This document shows positions 41,570-50,626 of a DNA stretch of 64,000 nucleotides, piece after piece (position 1 is the first letter of the stretch; every line of letters begins with the position of its first letter). The notes below the pieces were generated by a model that saw only the letters and a list, made by a program, of their open reading frames with translations, did not search any database and was not told where the DNA came from. Both the position numbers and the translations under genes were made by a program. Source of the stretch: JACVRW01 sp963757815 (lineage in GTDB: Bacteria; Actinomycetota; Thermoleophilia; Solirubrobacterales; Thermoleophilaceae); contig CAVWSN010000017.1 in assembly GCA_963757815.1 (NCBI GenBank), forward strand, positions 1 through 64,000. Reading direction: 5' to 3'.

Positions 41570-42892
41570 TCAAACGGGGGCGCCGCCGCGCGCGATCGCG
41601 GAGTCGATGGCGCTGATCACGCGCGCGCGATTGGCGTGTTCGCGCTCGTATGCCCTGAGCATGCCGAGGTCGCCGCTTTCGAGCGAGGCGAGCTGGGCGA
41701 TCACCTCCTCGGCGGCGAGATCGTCGTAGTGCTCGATCGGCTGCTCATCGTCCTCCTCGGCCTCGCCCTCGGCCTCCTCCGCGAAGCTCGCCAGCAGGCG
41801 TTGCAGCTCGGCGATCTGATCGCGGCTGAGGGACGACGTGGGCCCGTCCCCCGGGCGCTTGACGTGCGGGCTCCAGCGCAGGAACTCCTCGACCTCGCGC
41901 TCGTAGCGGTACGGCTCCTGCGCCCCGCGGACGAGCGGATGCAGGCGCAGGTGCTCACCGAGCTTCAGCACCGCCTCGCGGCTCGTGTACTGGTAGTGGA
42001 AGCCGGCCGCCTTGTAGCGGCGGTTGTCCACCCCCCGCCCGTAGCGGAGCTGGTTCATCGCCTCCGGCGGGATCTTCACGCCGGCTCGCCGCAGCACGGC
42101 AGCGGCGAGCCCCGTGCCCCAGGGCGGCAGAAGGGGGGCGTAGGGCTTGCCGAGCAGGCCGGCCACCTCGCTCAGCGCGAGCACGCCGTCGCCGGCGACG
42201 TTGAACACGCCCGGCGCGCGGACCTTGACGGCATGCTCGAGGGCGTGGACCACGTCGTCCTCGTGGACGAACTGGTAGCGCGGGTCGAAGCCCAGGATCA
42301 TCGGCACGGCCGGCAGCGAGAACAGCCCGATGTGCGAGGTGCGCACGTCGGGCCCGAGCACGTTGGCAAAGCGCAGGATCGTGATCGTCGCGTCGGGGTT
42401 CCGCTCGGCGAACTCGCCGAGCGACGCCTCGGCCTCGACGATGTCGCGCTCGATGCCCGTCCGCGGCGGATGCGGGCGGCGCATCGTCTCGTCGAAGAAG
42501 GCCGGGTCGTCCTGCTCGCAGCCGTAGTAGTGCGTCGACGACTTGAGGACCACCTTGCGGACCGGCGAGCTCGGCCCGCTGCAGGCCGCCAGGATGTTCA
42601 TCGTGCCGATCACGTTGTTCTCGTGGGCCTTCGAGGACGAGGTGGTGCTGGAGTCGACCACGAGGCGGGTGTCCACCACCGTGTCGATCTCCGCGGCTTC
42701 AACGACGCGCCTGAGCAGCGCATGCTGCGCGCCCACCTTCACGTACTCGGTGCGCTCGAGCTCGACCGAGGGCTCCTCGTTGTCGACCCCGATCACCGCC
42801 TCGACCTCGGGGAAGGCCTCGAGCGCCTTGGCGAGCCGCCCGCCCCAGTAGGTCGAGAGCCCGGTGACGAGGATCCGCCTGGAGTCCATCAT
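41570..42892 (-). CDS. NAD-dependent epimerase/dehydratase (extended SDR)
   Basis: A 440-residue extended short-chain dehydrogenase. The Rossmann start reads RRILVTGLSTYWGGRLAKAL, an atypical variant of TGxxGxxG. The active-site stretch is LKSSTHYYGCEQDD, and LRFANVLGPDVRTSHIGLFS and YQFVHEDDVVHALEHA follow. The C-terminal 100 residues are extra, with an acidic stretch (EEAEGEAEEDDEQ). Such proteins occur in actinobacteria next to acyltransferases and may act on lipid-linked or sugar substrates. The second ATG at 42892 was chosen because it overlaps the acyltransferase stop (TGATG). Confidence 0.85.
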   Translation of the reverse strand: MMDSRRILVTGLSTYWGGRLAKALEAFPEVEAVIGVDNEEPSVELERTEYVKVGAQHALLRRVVEAAEIDTVVDTRLVVDSSTTSSSKAHENNVIGTMNILAACSGPSSPVRKVVLKSSTHYYGCEQDDPAFFDETMRRPHPPRTGIERDIVEAEASLGEFAERNPDATITILRFANVLGPDVRTSHIGLFSLPAVPMILGFDPRYQFVHEDDVVHALEHAVKVRAPGVFNVAGDGVLALSEVAGLLGKPYAPLLPPWGTGLAAAVLRRAGVKIPPEAMNQLRYGRGVDNRRYKAAGFHYQYTSREAVLKLGEHLRLHPLVRGAQEPYRYEREVEEFLRWSPHVKRPGDGPTSSLSRDQIAELQRLLASFAEEAEGEAEEDDEQPIEHYDDLAAEEVIAQLASLESGDLGMLRAYEREHANRARVISAIDSAIARGGAPV

Positions 42893-43782
42893 CACCCGAA
42901 CCACACCGACCTGCGCGTGGCGAGCATGTCCCAGAGGCCCTCCTGGATGCGGGCCCGCACCTCGTGGGCGATCGTCTGCACGAGCGCCTTGTCCTCGTGC
43001 GAGTCCCCGGGTCCGAACTCGATCGGCTCGAGGAAGCGCAGCTTGAACTTGGCCGGCAGGTAGCCGAGCATCCCCAGCAGGCCGAGGTGCGGGAAGGTGG
43101 GCGTGACCGGGAAGTAGAGGAGGCCCGTCAGGCGCCTCAGCAGGCCGATCTGGGCGAACACGGGCGCCGCCTCCTCCGCGCCCACCACGCAGGCGGGCAC
43201 GATCGGGGCGCGGGCCCGCATGGCGGCCTCGACGAACCCGCCGCGCCCGAAGCGGCGCAGCCGGTAGCGGTCCTTGTAGAGCTTCTCCGTCCCCTTGCGG
43301 CCCTCGGGGAAGACGAGCACGAGTTGCTCCTCGTCGTACAGAAGGCGGTGCACGTTCGCGGGATGCGCCGCCACGCAGCCGAGCTTCGGGAGCAGCGCGC
43401 TGAATCCCGGGTAGCCCTTGAAAAAATGCTCGACCGTGATGTTCAGCGGCCGCGGGTGGGGATGCTCCTCGCGGATCGCCTTGGCGAGTATGGCGGCATC
43501 CGGCGGCAGCGCGCCCGCGTGGTTCGACACCAGCAGCGCCCCGCCCGCCGACGGCACGTTCTCGATTCCCTCGACCTCGGCGCGGAACCAGTAGCGGTAG
43601 AAGAACTCGACGAGCGTCTGGTCGAAGAAGCCCTCGATCCGCTCGGAGCGCCCCCAGTCGGTCAGGCGCCGCTCGGGCTCGAGCCCGGGCAGGTGCTCCT
43701 TGAGCGATTCCGCGGGCACGAGCGAGCCCACATGCGGCTCAGGTTCGCGTACGGACAGAGTGGTGCGCCTCGGTTCCGCCAT
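42892..43782 (-). CDS. Lysophospholipid acyltransferase family protein
   Basis: A 296-residue PlsC-type acyltransferase. The acceptor block is ALLVSNHAGALPPDAAILAK, the actinobacterial variant of NHxxxxD. GCVAAHPANVHRLLYDEEQL, LVLVFPEGRKGTEKLYKDRY (FPEG motif) and APIVPACVVGAEEAAPVF follow. It has no obvious long membrane helix but likely sits at the membrane face. Its stop overlaps the epimerase start, so the two probably act in one lipid pathway, for example in glycerolipid or lipid-linked glycan modification. Substrate specificity cannot be read from the sequence. Confidence 0.88.
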   Translation of the reverse strand: MAEPRRTTLSVREPEPHVGSLVPAESLKEHLPGLEPERRLTDWGRSERIEGFFDQTLVEFFYRYWFRAEVEGIENVPSAGGALLVSNHAGALPPDAAILAKAIREEHPHPRPLNITVEHFFKGYPGFSALLPKLGCVAAHPANVHRLLYDEEQLVLVFPEGRKGTEKLYKDRYRLRRFGRGGFVEAAMRARAPIVPACVVGAEEAAPVFAQIGLLRRLTGLLYFPVTPTFPHLGLLGMLGYLPAKFKLRFLEPIEFGPGDSHEDKALVQTIAHEVRARIQEGLWDMLATRRSVWFG

Positions 43783-43821
43783 GGCGCCCGATTCAAGCAG
43801 GCTCGCCTGAGAGCCGGGTCA

Positions 43822-44388
43822 CTAACCGTCGATCCCCGCGAGCACCGGGTCCAGCCGCGCCCGGAGACCGCTCCAGTCGCGCGCCCCGATCACCCCGTCG
43901 CGCTCCACGAGCTCCTCGTTCCACGGGTGGACGATGGTCGCCGGGATGATGCCGGCCGCCCGCGCCCTCGCGATGTTGACCGGGCTGTCGTCCACCAGCA
44001 CATCGATTCCGAGCTCCACGCAGCGCGGCACCTTGTCGAAGGAGCAGTGCAGGTCGTCGTAGGGCATGCCGATGGCTTCGAGCCAGCCCTCCGTGGCCTG
44101 CCGGGTGCTCATGCGGCGGTGGCTCGTCACGTGGATCCAGTGGCCGCTCCGGTGCCAGTCCTTCACGGTCTCGACCGCGTCCGGGTACGGCACCCCGGCC
44201 GCGATGTTCTCGTCGGAGTGCGTCTCCTCGACGCAATGGATGACGGCATCGCGCTCGAGCGCCGTGATGCCCCAGTCGCGCTGCTCTTCGTAGGGCAGCT
44301 CGATCCCGTAGCGCTCCCTCACCACGCGCTGGAGCAGGTCCCAGTACGGGTGGAGCGTCGAGTCGATATCCAGCGCGATCTTCGCCAT
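43822..44388 (-). CDS. HAD-superfamily 5'-nucleotidase-like phosphatase
   Basis: A 188-residue HAD-fold phosphatase related to 5'(3')-deoxyribonucleotidase/NT5C. Motif I is KIALDIDSTLHPYWDLLQRV (nucleophile Asp and acid/base Asp). Motif II is WIHVTSHRRMST, and motif IV is IDVLVDDSPVNIARARAAG. The ATG at 44388 was chosen over in-frame starts up to 44442, which would only add a poorly conserved extension overlapping the promoter of the divergent hydrolase gene. Typical reactions dephosphorylate nucleotides or small phosphates. The starts of the two divergent genes are 19 bases apart. Confidence 0.85.
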   Translation of the reverse strand: MAKIALDIDSTLHPYWDLLQRVVRERYGIELPYEEQRDWGITALERDAVIHCVEETHSDENIAAGVPYPDAVETVKDWHRSGHWIHVTSHRRMSTRQATEGWLEAIGMPYDDLHCSFDKVPRCVELGIDVLVDDSPVNIARARAAGIIPATIVHPWNEELVERDGVIGARDWSGLRARLDPVLAGIDG

Positions 44389-44407
44389 TCCGCTTACCCT
44401 AAGGCCC

Positions 44408-45395
44408 ATGGCGCGCCTCAATCTCCCCCCTGCCCCGACCACCTACCGTCGGGCCCGCCGCGCGGACGAGGAGTATGGGACGCCTGCCGAGCCGGACTGG
44501 CGCGGCATCGACTGGCTTGCCCAACTGAAGCGCGTCGAAGTGGACGGCACCCCGGTCAACTACGTCGACATCGGCGAGGGGGAGCTCGAGCCGATCGTGT
44601 TCGTGCACGGCCTCGGCGGGCAGTGGCAGAACTGGCTCGAGAACATTCCCAGAGCCGCCCAGGAGCGGCGCGTGATCGCGCTCGACCTGCCCGGCTTCGG
44701 GCTCAGCCCGACGCCCCCGCACGAGATCACGATCCCCGGCTACGGCCGCTACGTCGACGCCCTATGCGAGAAGCTCGGGCTCGGGCGCGTGGACATGGTC
44801 GGCAACTCGATGGGCGGCTTCGTGGCCGCCGAGGTGGCGATCCAGTTCCCCGAGCGGATCGACCAGCTGGTGCTCGTGTCGGCGGCCGGGATCGGGAGTG
44901 CCGACGTGGCCAAGGCGCCGATCCTGACGATCGGCCGAGTGATGAGCGCCATCGCCACCCACAGCCTGGCCGCCGATCGCTTCCTGGCCTCCCGCCCGAA
45001 GTCACGCCACCGCGTGCTTGCCTTGGTTGCGCGGCACCCAAGTCGCCTGAAGGCCGACCTCGCCTATGAGGGCTTCCTGAAGGGCGCCGGGAAGCCGGGC
45101 TTCCAGCCGGCGCTCGAAGGCCTGCCTGAACTACGACTTCCGCGACCGGCTCCCTGAGATCCGGCAGCCCACGCTGATCGTGTGGGGAGAGAACGACTCG
45201 ATCATCCCCGTGCGCGACGCTCACGAGTTCGAGCGCCTGATCCCGGACTCCCGCAAGGTCGTGATGAAGGAGACCGGGCACGTGTCGATGGCCGAGCGCC
45301 CGAATACGTTCAACGACCTGATGCTGGAGTTCCTCGCCGAGACCGGCCCAGCGTCGGCGAAGGAGCCGGCCGGGGGCGAGTCGCAGGCGGCGTAG
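44408..45395 (+). CDS. Alpha/beta hydrolase, one frameshift
   Basis: About 328 residues after removing one G near 45,120, which restores LEACLNYDFRDRLPEIRQPT. The nucleophile elbow is MVGNSMGGFVAAEVAIQFP (Ser in GNSMG), the oxyanion region is IVFVHGLGGQWQNWLENIPR, the acid lies near LIVWGENDSIIPVRDAHEFE, and the catalytic His is in KETGHVSMAERPNTF. The N-terminal 50 residues are a basic, less conserved extension. It probably acts on esters or lipids. Whether the break is real or a sequencing insertion decides if the protein is functional. The pattern elsewhere favours an insertion error. Confidence 0.87.
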
Positions 45396-45599
45396 GTCGG
45401 CCGGAGGTTGGTCTCCGGCGTATTCGTCCTGCCCTGGTGGTCTCCTGGACCACCGATCCAGGACGACTCGCGCATTACGGAGCGCCGCGGCCGAACGATC
45501 TTCGATCACGTCCGGGGCGCCGCGGCCGACGACCACCACCCCCTTACCCAGCCCAGACCCGAAACCGACCCGGCGCCACCAGGCGAGAGAACGCCCGGC

Positions 45600-47276
45600 C
45601 TAGCTGGTGACCGCGCCCTTGGACGCCGAGCCCACGTGCTTGGCGTACTTGCCGAGCACGCCGTTCCTGTACAGGGCGGCGGGCGGCTCCCAGGCCGCGA
45701 CTCGCTCCGCCAGCTCCTCGTCCGATAGCTCGACGTTCAGCTCGCGTGCCGCGACGTCGAACACGATCGTGTCGCCGTCGCGCACGGCCGCGATCGGCCC
45801 GCCGTGGCGGGCCTCGGGGGCCACGTGACCCGCCATGAAGCCGTGCGTGGCGCCGGAGAAGCGGCCGTCTGTGAGCAGGGCGACCGAGTCGCCGAGCCCC
45901 TCCCCCACGATCGCCGCTGTCACGTGCAGCATCTCGCGCATGCCCGGGCCGCCGCTGGGGCCCTCGTTGCGGATCACCACCACCTCGCCCGGCTGGATCG
46001 ACTTGTCCAACACGGCGCGGAAAGCGTCCTCCTCGCGCTCGAACACGCGCGCTGGACCGCGGTGCTCCATTCGCTCGTGGCCCGACAGCTTGACCACGCA
46101 GCCCTCTGGCGCGAGGTTGCCGCGCAGGATCGCGAAGCCCCCGTTCGGCTTGAGCGCGGCGTCCACGGAACGCACGACGTCCTGTCCCTCGGCCTCCTCC
46201 GCCGCCGCCCCAACCTCGCCGATCGTCTGGCCGGTGACGGTCAGGGAGTCCCCGTGGAGCAGGCCGGCCTCCTCCAGGCGGCGTATCACGAGCGGCACCC
46301 CGCCCGCGCGGTAGAGGTCGGTGGCCACGTAGCGCCCGCCCGGCTTGAGATCGCAGAGCAGCGGCGTTCTCCAGGCGATCCGGTCGAAGTCCTCGAGCTC
46401 GAGCTCCACGCCGGCCTCGTGGGCGACGGCGAGCAGGTGCAGCACGAGATTCGTCGAGCCGCCGGACATGGCGCCGGCCGCGATCGCGTTCTCGAGCGAC
46501 TCCCTGGTGATGAGCTGCGACGGCGTAACGCCGCGCTCGAGGACCTCGACCACGAGCCGCCCGCAGTCCTCGGCGACCTGGCCCTTCTTGCCGTCCTCGG
46601 CGGGCACCATCGAGCTGCCCGCCGGAGAGATGCCGAGTACCTCGAACGCCATAGCCATGGTGTTCGCGGTGAACTGGCCGCCGCAGGCGCCGGCGCCGGG
46701 GCTCGCGTGGTTCTCGAGGTCGCGCAGGTCGTCGTCGGAGAGGTCACCCGCGGCGTGCGCGCCGATGCCCTCGAACACGTCCTGGATGGTCACGTCCTTG
46801 CCGCGCCAGCGCCCGGGCGCTATCGAGCCGCCGTACAGCATCAGGCTGGGCACGTCGCCGAGCCGGGCGAGCGCCATCACGCAGCCGGGGATCGTCTTGT
46901 CGCAGCCCGACAGTGCGATCACGGCGTCGAACATGTGCCCGCGGGCGACGAGCTCGATCGAGTCCGCGATCACCTCGCGGCTGACGAGCGAGGCGCGCAT
47001 CCCCTCCGTGCCCATCGTGATGCCGTCCGAGATCGCCACGGTGTTGAACTCCATGGGCGTGGCGCCCGCGGCGCGTACCCCGTCCTTCACCCGCTCGGCG
47101 AGCCGCCGCAGGTGGAAGTTGCAGGGCATCGTCTCCGTCCAGGTGTTCGCGATGCCGACGATCGGGCGCTGCAGCGCGTCGTCGTCGAAGCCGATCCCCT
47201 TCAGGTAAGCGCGCGCCTGGGCTCGATTCGGGCCGTCGAGGATGACCCGGCTGCGACTGCGGAGGTCGCCGCTCAC
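45600..47276 (-). CDS. ilvD: Dihydroxy-acid dehydratase
   Basis: A 558-residue Fe-S dehydratase that converts 2,3-dihydroxy-isovalerate and -methylvalerate to 2-oxoacids in valine and isoleucine synthesis. It reads VGIANTWTETMPCNFHLRRL (cluster Cys), TVAISDGITMGTEGMRASLV, IALSGCDKTIPGCVMALARL (cluster Cys), SPGAGACGGQFTANTMAMAF (cluster Cys), MSGGSTNLVLHLLAVA and TDGRFSGATHGFMAGHVAPE. The three cluster cysteines are intact. The GTG at 47276 overlaps the stop of the upstream membrane-anchored gene (GTGA) and gives the family length. Confidence 0.95.
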   Translation of the reverse strand: MSGDLRSRSRVILDGPNRAQARAYLKGIGFDDDALQRPIVGIANTWTETMPCNFHLRRLAERVKDGVRAAGATPMEFNTVAISDGITMGTEGMRASLVSREVIADSIELVARGHMFDAVIALSGCDKTIPGCVMALARLGDVPSLMLYGGSIAPGRWRGKDVTIQDVFEGIGAHAAGDLSDDDLRDLENHASPGAGACGGQFTANTMAMAFEVLGISPAGSSMVPAEDGKKGQVAEDCGRLVVEVLERGVTPSQLITRESLENAIAAGAMSGGSTNLVLHLLAVAHEAGVELELEDFDRIAWRTPLLCDLKPGGRYVATDLYRAGGVPLVIRRLEEAGLLHGDSLTVTGQTIGEVGAAAEEAEGQDVVRSVDAALKPNGGFAILRGNLAPEGCVVKLSGHERMEHRGPARVFEREEDAFRAVLDKSIQPGEVVVIRNEGPSGGPGMREMLHVTAAIVGEGLGDSVALLTDGRFSGATHGFMAGHVAPEARHGGPIAAVRDGDTIVFDVAARELNVELSDEELAERVAAWEPPAALYRNGVLGKYAKHVGSASKGAVTS

Positions 47277-47878
47277 CGGCTCTTCTGATGAATCTCCGGC
47301 CGCGGGCCGCGCCGGCGCTCCCACTCCGCGAGTCGCCACAGGTCGCGTCGCACGCGAGCGGGATCGTGCTGGCGGCCGACGAGGTGCAGGTTGGCCTGCC
47401 TGATCACGCGGTCCTCGTCGGAGGTCAGCGCCATCCACTTGGCGAGCACGTCGTCGGACGCCGGGAGGCGATGGCGGCCTCCGGTCCCGGCGAGGTCGGG
47501 GAACTCGACGCAGTACTCGCTGAGGAGCTGGCCGCTGGCCGGCACGTAGGCCACGATCGGCTTGTGGGGGTAGACGAGGTAGGCGTAGGCCGGCGCGCCG
47601 CTCTTGTCGGTCTCACGGCGCGCGTGCTTGCCGGCGACGCGAATGAACCCCAGGTCGCGGTACATCGACCACTCTTCCTCGTTCACGCACGAGCGGAGCA
47701 GCTCGCGGGCGCGCTGCTCGGCGCGTCGCTCACGGCCCGGGTCGTAGAGCGAGAGCTGCTCGAGCTCGTCCTGGGCCCCGCGGCGGCGCGCGGGGCGCCG
47801 GCTCTTGATCGCGCCCACGATGAGCGGCGCCGCAAGCACCAGTGCGATCAGGGCGAGCGCGAGCAGAGCGAGCAGCAT
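47273..47878 (-). CDS. Membrane-anchored protein of unknown function
   Basis: A 201-residue protein with one N-terminal membrane helix (MLLALLALALIALVLAAPLI) and a cytoplasmic or external soluble part: LEQLSLYDPGRERRAEQRAR, LLRSCVNEEEWSMYRDLGFI, YAYLVYPHKPIVAYVPASGQ, VLAKWMALTSDEDRVIRQAN. Similar small anchored proteins occur in Solirubrobacterales genomes. I do not know their function. Its TGA overlaps the ilvD GTG, so the two are coupled, although a link to branched-chain synthesis is not implied. Confidence 0.7.
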   Translation of the reverse strand: MLLALLALALIALVLAAPLIVGAIKSRRPARRRGAQDELEQLSLYDPGRERRAEQRARELLRSCVNEEEWSMYRDLGFIRVAGKHARRETDKSGAPAYAYLVYPHKPIVAYVPASGQLLSEYCVEFPDLAGTGGRHRLPASDDVLAKWMALTSDEDRVIRQANLHLVGRQHDPARVRRDLWRLAEWERRRGPRPEIHQKSR

Positions 47879-47888
47879 TCCGCGCTCC

Positions 47889-48122
47889 TCAGCCGCCCGA
47901 GGCGCGCGGGAAGAAGATCACGCGCTCGGCCTCCACCGGGATGTCGGTGTAGTCGCGGACCAGCTGGGCCTCGCGCCGGCCGCTGCCCGGGTTCGTCACC
48001 GGTACGGCCGCCCACATGCCCTCGTCGAGCTGGCGCCGGAACTCCTCCACGAGACGCTCCTCGTCCTCCTCAACGCGCGGGTCGCCCTCGGCGAGGAGCA
48101 CCTCGCCGTGCCCGGGCTTCAT
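47889..48122 (-). CDS. Small protein of unknown function
   Basis: A 77-residue protein: MKPGHGEVLLAEGDPRVEED, EERLVEEFRRQLDEGMWAAV, PVTNPGSGRREAQLVRDYTD and IPVEAERVIFFPRASGG. The helix-strand-turn pattern with a terminal VIFFPR strand resembles small actinobacterial proteins without a named family. GGAGGAG precedes the ATG at a suitable distance. It ends 11 bases before the anchored protein gene, with which it is probably co-transcribed. Confidence 0.65.
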   Translation of the reverse strand: MKPGHGEVLLAEGDPRVEEDEERLVEEFRRQLDEGMWAAVPVTNPGSGRREAQLVRDYTDIPVEAERVIFFPRASGG

Positions 48123-48186
48123 GCGCAGGAACTTGATCGGAATCTCCTCCCGGAGGCGTTCGTGGTCGCCGTCAGCGGCCCGTCGA

Positions 48187-48999
48187 TTATGGCACGGAGG
48201 ACGCGGGCGCCCGCCGCTTCACGAGCCCGAAGACGTCCACCGGACCGGCACCGGCTCCGATCTCACGGAGCCCGTCGCGCACGGCCTCAGAGGCGATTTG
48301 CTTGGCCCGGCGGGCTGCCTCGAGCGGCTCGTAGCCGAGCGCCAGGTGGGCCGCCAGGGCGGACGAGTGCGTGCATCCGGAGCCGTGCGCTGCGCCGTCC
48401 GGGTAGCGCTCGCCGGGGATCTCGACGAGACGCTCGCCGTCGAAGAACACGTCCGTCGCATCCTCGCGGTGTCCGCCGGTCACGACGACCGCCTCGGGGC
48501 CCAGGGCGTGGATCGCCCGGGCGAGGGCCTCGGGCTCGCCGGACGTGCCGGCGAGCACGCCGGCTTCCGGGACGTTCGGCGTCACCACGGTCACGCGCGG
48601 GAGGAGCCTCATTCGCATCGCGTCCAGTGCGTCCTCGTCCAGCAGCCGCGCTCCGCTCTCGGCGATCATCACGGGGTCGAGCACGACCGGTGCGCCGGCG
48701 GTCAGGTCGAGCGCGCCCGCCACCGTCTCGATCGTCTCGGCGGTGCCGAGCATCCCGATCTTCACGGCGTCGACGCCGATGTCCTCGGCCACGGCTCGGA
48801 CCTGCTCGACGATCGCCTCTTGGGGCAGCGGGTAGACGCCCGTCACACCAACCGTGTTCTGGGCGGTCACGGCCGTGAGCGCCGTCATCCCGTGCACGCC
48901 GCAGCGGGCGAACGCCTTGAGGTCGGCCTGGATGCCGGCGCCCCCACCGGAGTCGGAACCGGCGATCGACAGGACCCGTGGGATGCGCTCGGAGCTCAT
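48187..48999 (-). CDS. thiD: Hydroxymethylpyrimidine/phosphomethylpyrimidine kinase
   Basis: A 270-residue ribokinase-fold kinase that phosphorylates HMP and HMP-P in thiamine synthesis. It reads VLSIAGSDSGGGAGIQADLK, MTALTAVTAQNTVGVTGVYP, VKIGMLGTAETIETVAGALD, VLDPVMIAESGARLLDEDAL and DGAAHGSGCTHSSALAAHLA with the catalytic Cys/anion-hole segment. The ATG at 48999 was chosen, as earlier starts would give a non-conserved extension. No TPP riboswitch is visible in the 76 bases upstream, and no other thiamine genes are adjacent. Confidence 0.94.
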   Translation of the reverse strand: MSSERIPRVLSIAGSDSGGGAGIQADLKAFARCGVHGMTALTAVTAQNTVGVTGVYPLPQEAIVEQVRAVAEDIGVDAVKIGMLGTAETIETVAGALDLTAGAPVVLDPVMIAESGARLLDEDALDAMRMRLLPRVTVVTPNVPEAGVLAGTSGEPEALARAIHALGPEAVVVTGGHREDATDVFFDGERLVEIPGERYPDGAAHGSGCTHSSALAAHLALGYEPLEAARRAKQIASEAVRDGLREIGAGAGPVDVFGLVKRRAPASSVP

Positions 49000-49105
49000 C
49001 GGTTCGCCAGGATAGGCGGGCGCGCACGCATTCCGCGCTGAGAAGTCACGCACTCGTCACACACGTCCACCACGCGTGAACGCACTCCACCTAGCGTGGC
49101 TCGGC

Positions 49106-50626
49106 GTGCTCGCGGCCATCACCACCTTCACGCTCGAGGGCATCCGCAGCCACGAGGTCACCGTCGAGGTCGACGTGCGCCGCGGGCTGCCCACCTTCAC
49201 GCTGGTCGGCCTGCCCGACCGTGCGGTGCGCGAGTCACGGGAGCGCGTCCGAGCCGCGCTCCTCAACTCGGAGCTCGACTTCCCGCAGCAGCGGATCACG
49301 GTCAACCTCGCGCCCGCGCACGTGCGCAAGGCGGGACCCGGCTTCGACCTCGGGATCGCGGTGGGTGTGCTCGTGGCCACCGGCCAGGTGCGAGCCGAGC
49401 GGCTCGACGACTGCGCGCTCGCCGGCGAGCTGTCGCTGAGCGGTGAGATCCGCCCGATCCGAGGGGCGCTCGCCGCGGCGCTCGGTGCCCGCGACGCCGG
49501 CTATCGCCGCCTGCTGGTCCCGGTTGCGAACGCGCCCGAGGCGGCGCTCGTCAACGAGGTCGAGGTCGGCGGGATCCCGTCGCTGGCGCGCCTCTCGGAC
49601 CTGCTCCACGAGCGCTGGGAACCCGAGCCCGTTGAGCCGGCGCTGCCGATCGCCGATCGGGACGCCCGCGCCCACGACCTAGCGGATGTGCGCGGGCAGG
49701 AGGACGCCAAGCGAGCGCTCGAGATAGCGGCGGCCGGCGGTCACAACCTGCTGATGGTCGGTCCGCCCGGCGCCGGCAAGACCATGCTCGCCCGCCGCCT
49801 GCCGGGCATCCTGCCCCCGCCCTCGTTCGAGGAGGCGCTGGAGATCACCCAGATGCACAGCGTTGCGGGAATCGGGAGCGGCCGGCTCGCGGCCGAGCGT
49901 CCGTTTCGGGCTCCCCACCACACGATCTCGGCCCCGGGGCTCGTCGGCGGCGGCGCAAGGCCGATGCCGGGCGAGATAACGCTCGCGCACCGCGGCGTCC
50001 TGTTCCTCGACGAGCTGCCCGAGTTCGGCAGGATGGCGGTTGACTCACTGCGGCAGCCGCTCGAGGAGGGCCGTGTCGAGGTCACACGCGGCCAGCGCAC
50101 GCTGGTGTTCCCCGCAAACGCGATCGTCGTCGCCGCCTGCAATCGCTGCCCGTGCGCCCGCGGGCCGGATCAATGCAGGTGCGACGCCGGCGAGCTCGCG
50201 CGCTACCAGCGCCGGCTGAGTGGGCCGCTCGTGGACCGCATCGACCTCGTCTGCGAGGTCGAGCCCGTTCCCGCGGTCGAGCTCGTGGATCCCGAGCGGG
50301 CCTCTGCGGCGGGCTCGGCTGAGGCTCGGGCCCGCGTCGTGGCGGCGAGGGCACGCCAGCGGGAGCGCCTGCACGGGACGGGGGCGCTGTGCAACGGCGA
50401 CATGGACGGGCGCCTGACGCGCCGGCTGGTGCCCATCGACCCCGAGCTCGCCCGCCGCCTGCTGGCGGCGCGCGGCCGGATCGAGCTCAGCGGCCGCGGG
50501 CATGACCGTGTGCTCCGGGTGGCTCGAACGATCGCCGACCTGGACGACCGCGTCGAGATCGAGCCACGCGATCTCGACGAGGCGCTCTCGTACCGCATGG
50601 ACGGCTGGGGGCGGATGGCCGCATGA
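49106..50626 (+). CDS. comM: YifB/ComM-type Mg-chelatase-like AAA ATPase
   Basis: A 506-residue AAA+ protein. ComM acts as a branch-migration helicase in natural transformation in some bacteria. The N-terminal domain reads ITTFTLEGIRSHEVTVEVDV and LVGLPDRAVRESRERVRAAL. Walker A is LMVGPPGAGKTMLARRLPGI, Walker B GVLFLDELPEFGRMAVDSLR, and the C-terminal zinc-like cysteines are NRCPCARGPDQCRCDAGELA. The GTG at 49106 gives the standard opening VLAAITTFTLEG. A GTG at 49076 is in frame but adds an atypical ten residues. It is followed by dprA with an ATGA overlap. Confidence 0.92.
   Translation: MLAAITTFTLEGIRSHEVTVEVDVRRGLPTFTLVGLPDRAVRESRERVRAALLNSELDFPQQRITVNLAPAHVRKAGPGFDLGIAVGVLVATGQVRAERLDDCALAGELSLSGEIRPIRGALAAALGARDAGYRRLLVPVANAPEAALVNEVEVGGIPSLARLSDLLHERWEPEPVEPALPIADRDARAHDLADVRGQEDAKRALEIAAAGGHNLLMVGPPGAGKTMLARRLPGILPPPSFEEALEITQMHSVAGIGSGRLAAERPFRAPHHTISAPGLVGGGARPMPGEITLAHRGVLFLDELPEFGRMAVDSLRQPLEEGRVEVTRGQRTLVFPANAIVVAACNRCPCARGPDQCRCDAGELARYQRRLSGPLVDRIDLVCEVEPVPAVELVDPERASAAGSAEARARVVAARARQRERLHGTGALCNGDMDGRLTRRLVPIDPELARRLLAARGRIELSGRGHDRVLRVARTIADLDDRVEIEPRDLDEALSYRMDGWGRMAA

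Noticed and set aside
45396..45599. A gene or RNA between the alpha/beta hydrolase and ilvD
   Set aside because: No frame with a start, ribosome site and plausible protein, and no RNA motif that I recognise.
49000..49105. TPP riboswitch upstream of thiD
   Set aside because: I looked for the conserved CTGAGA and thi-box segments and found none.
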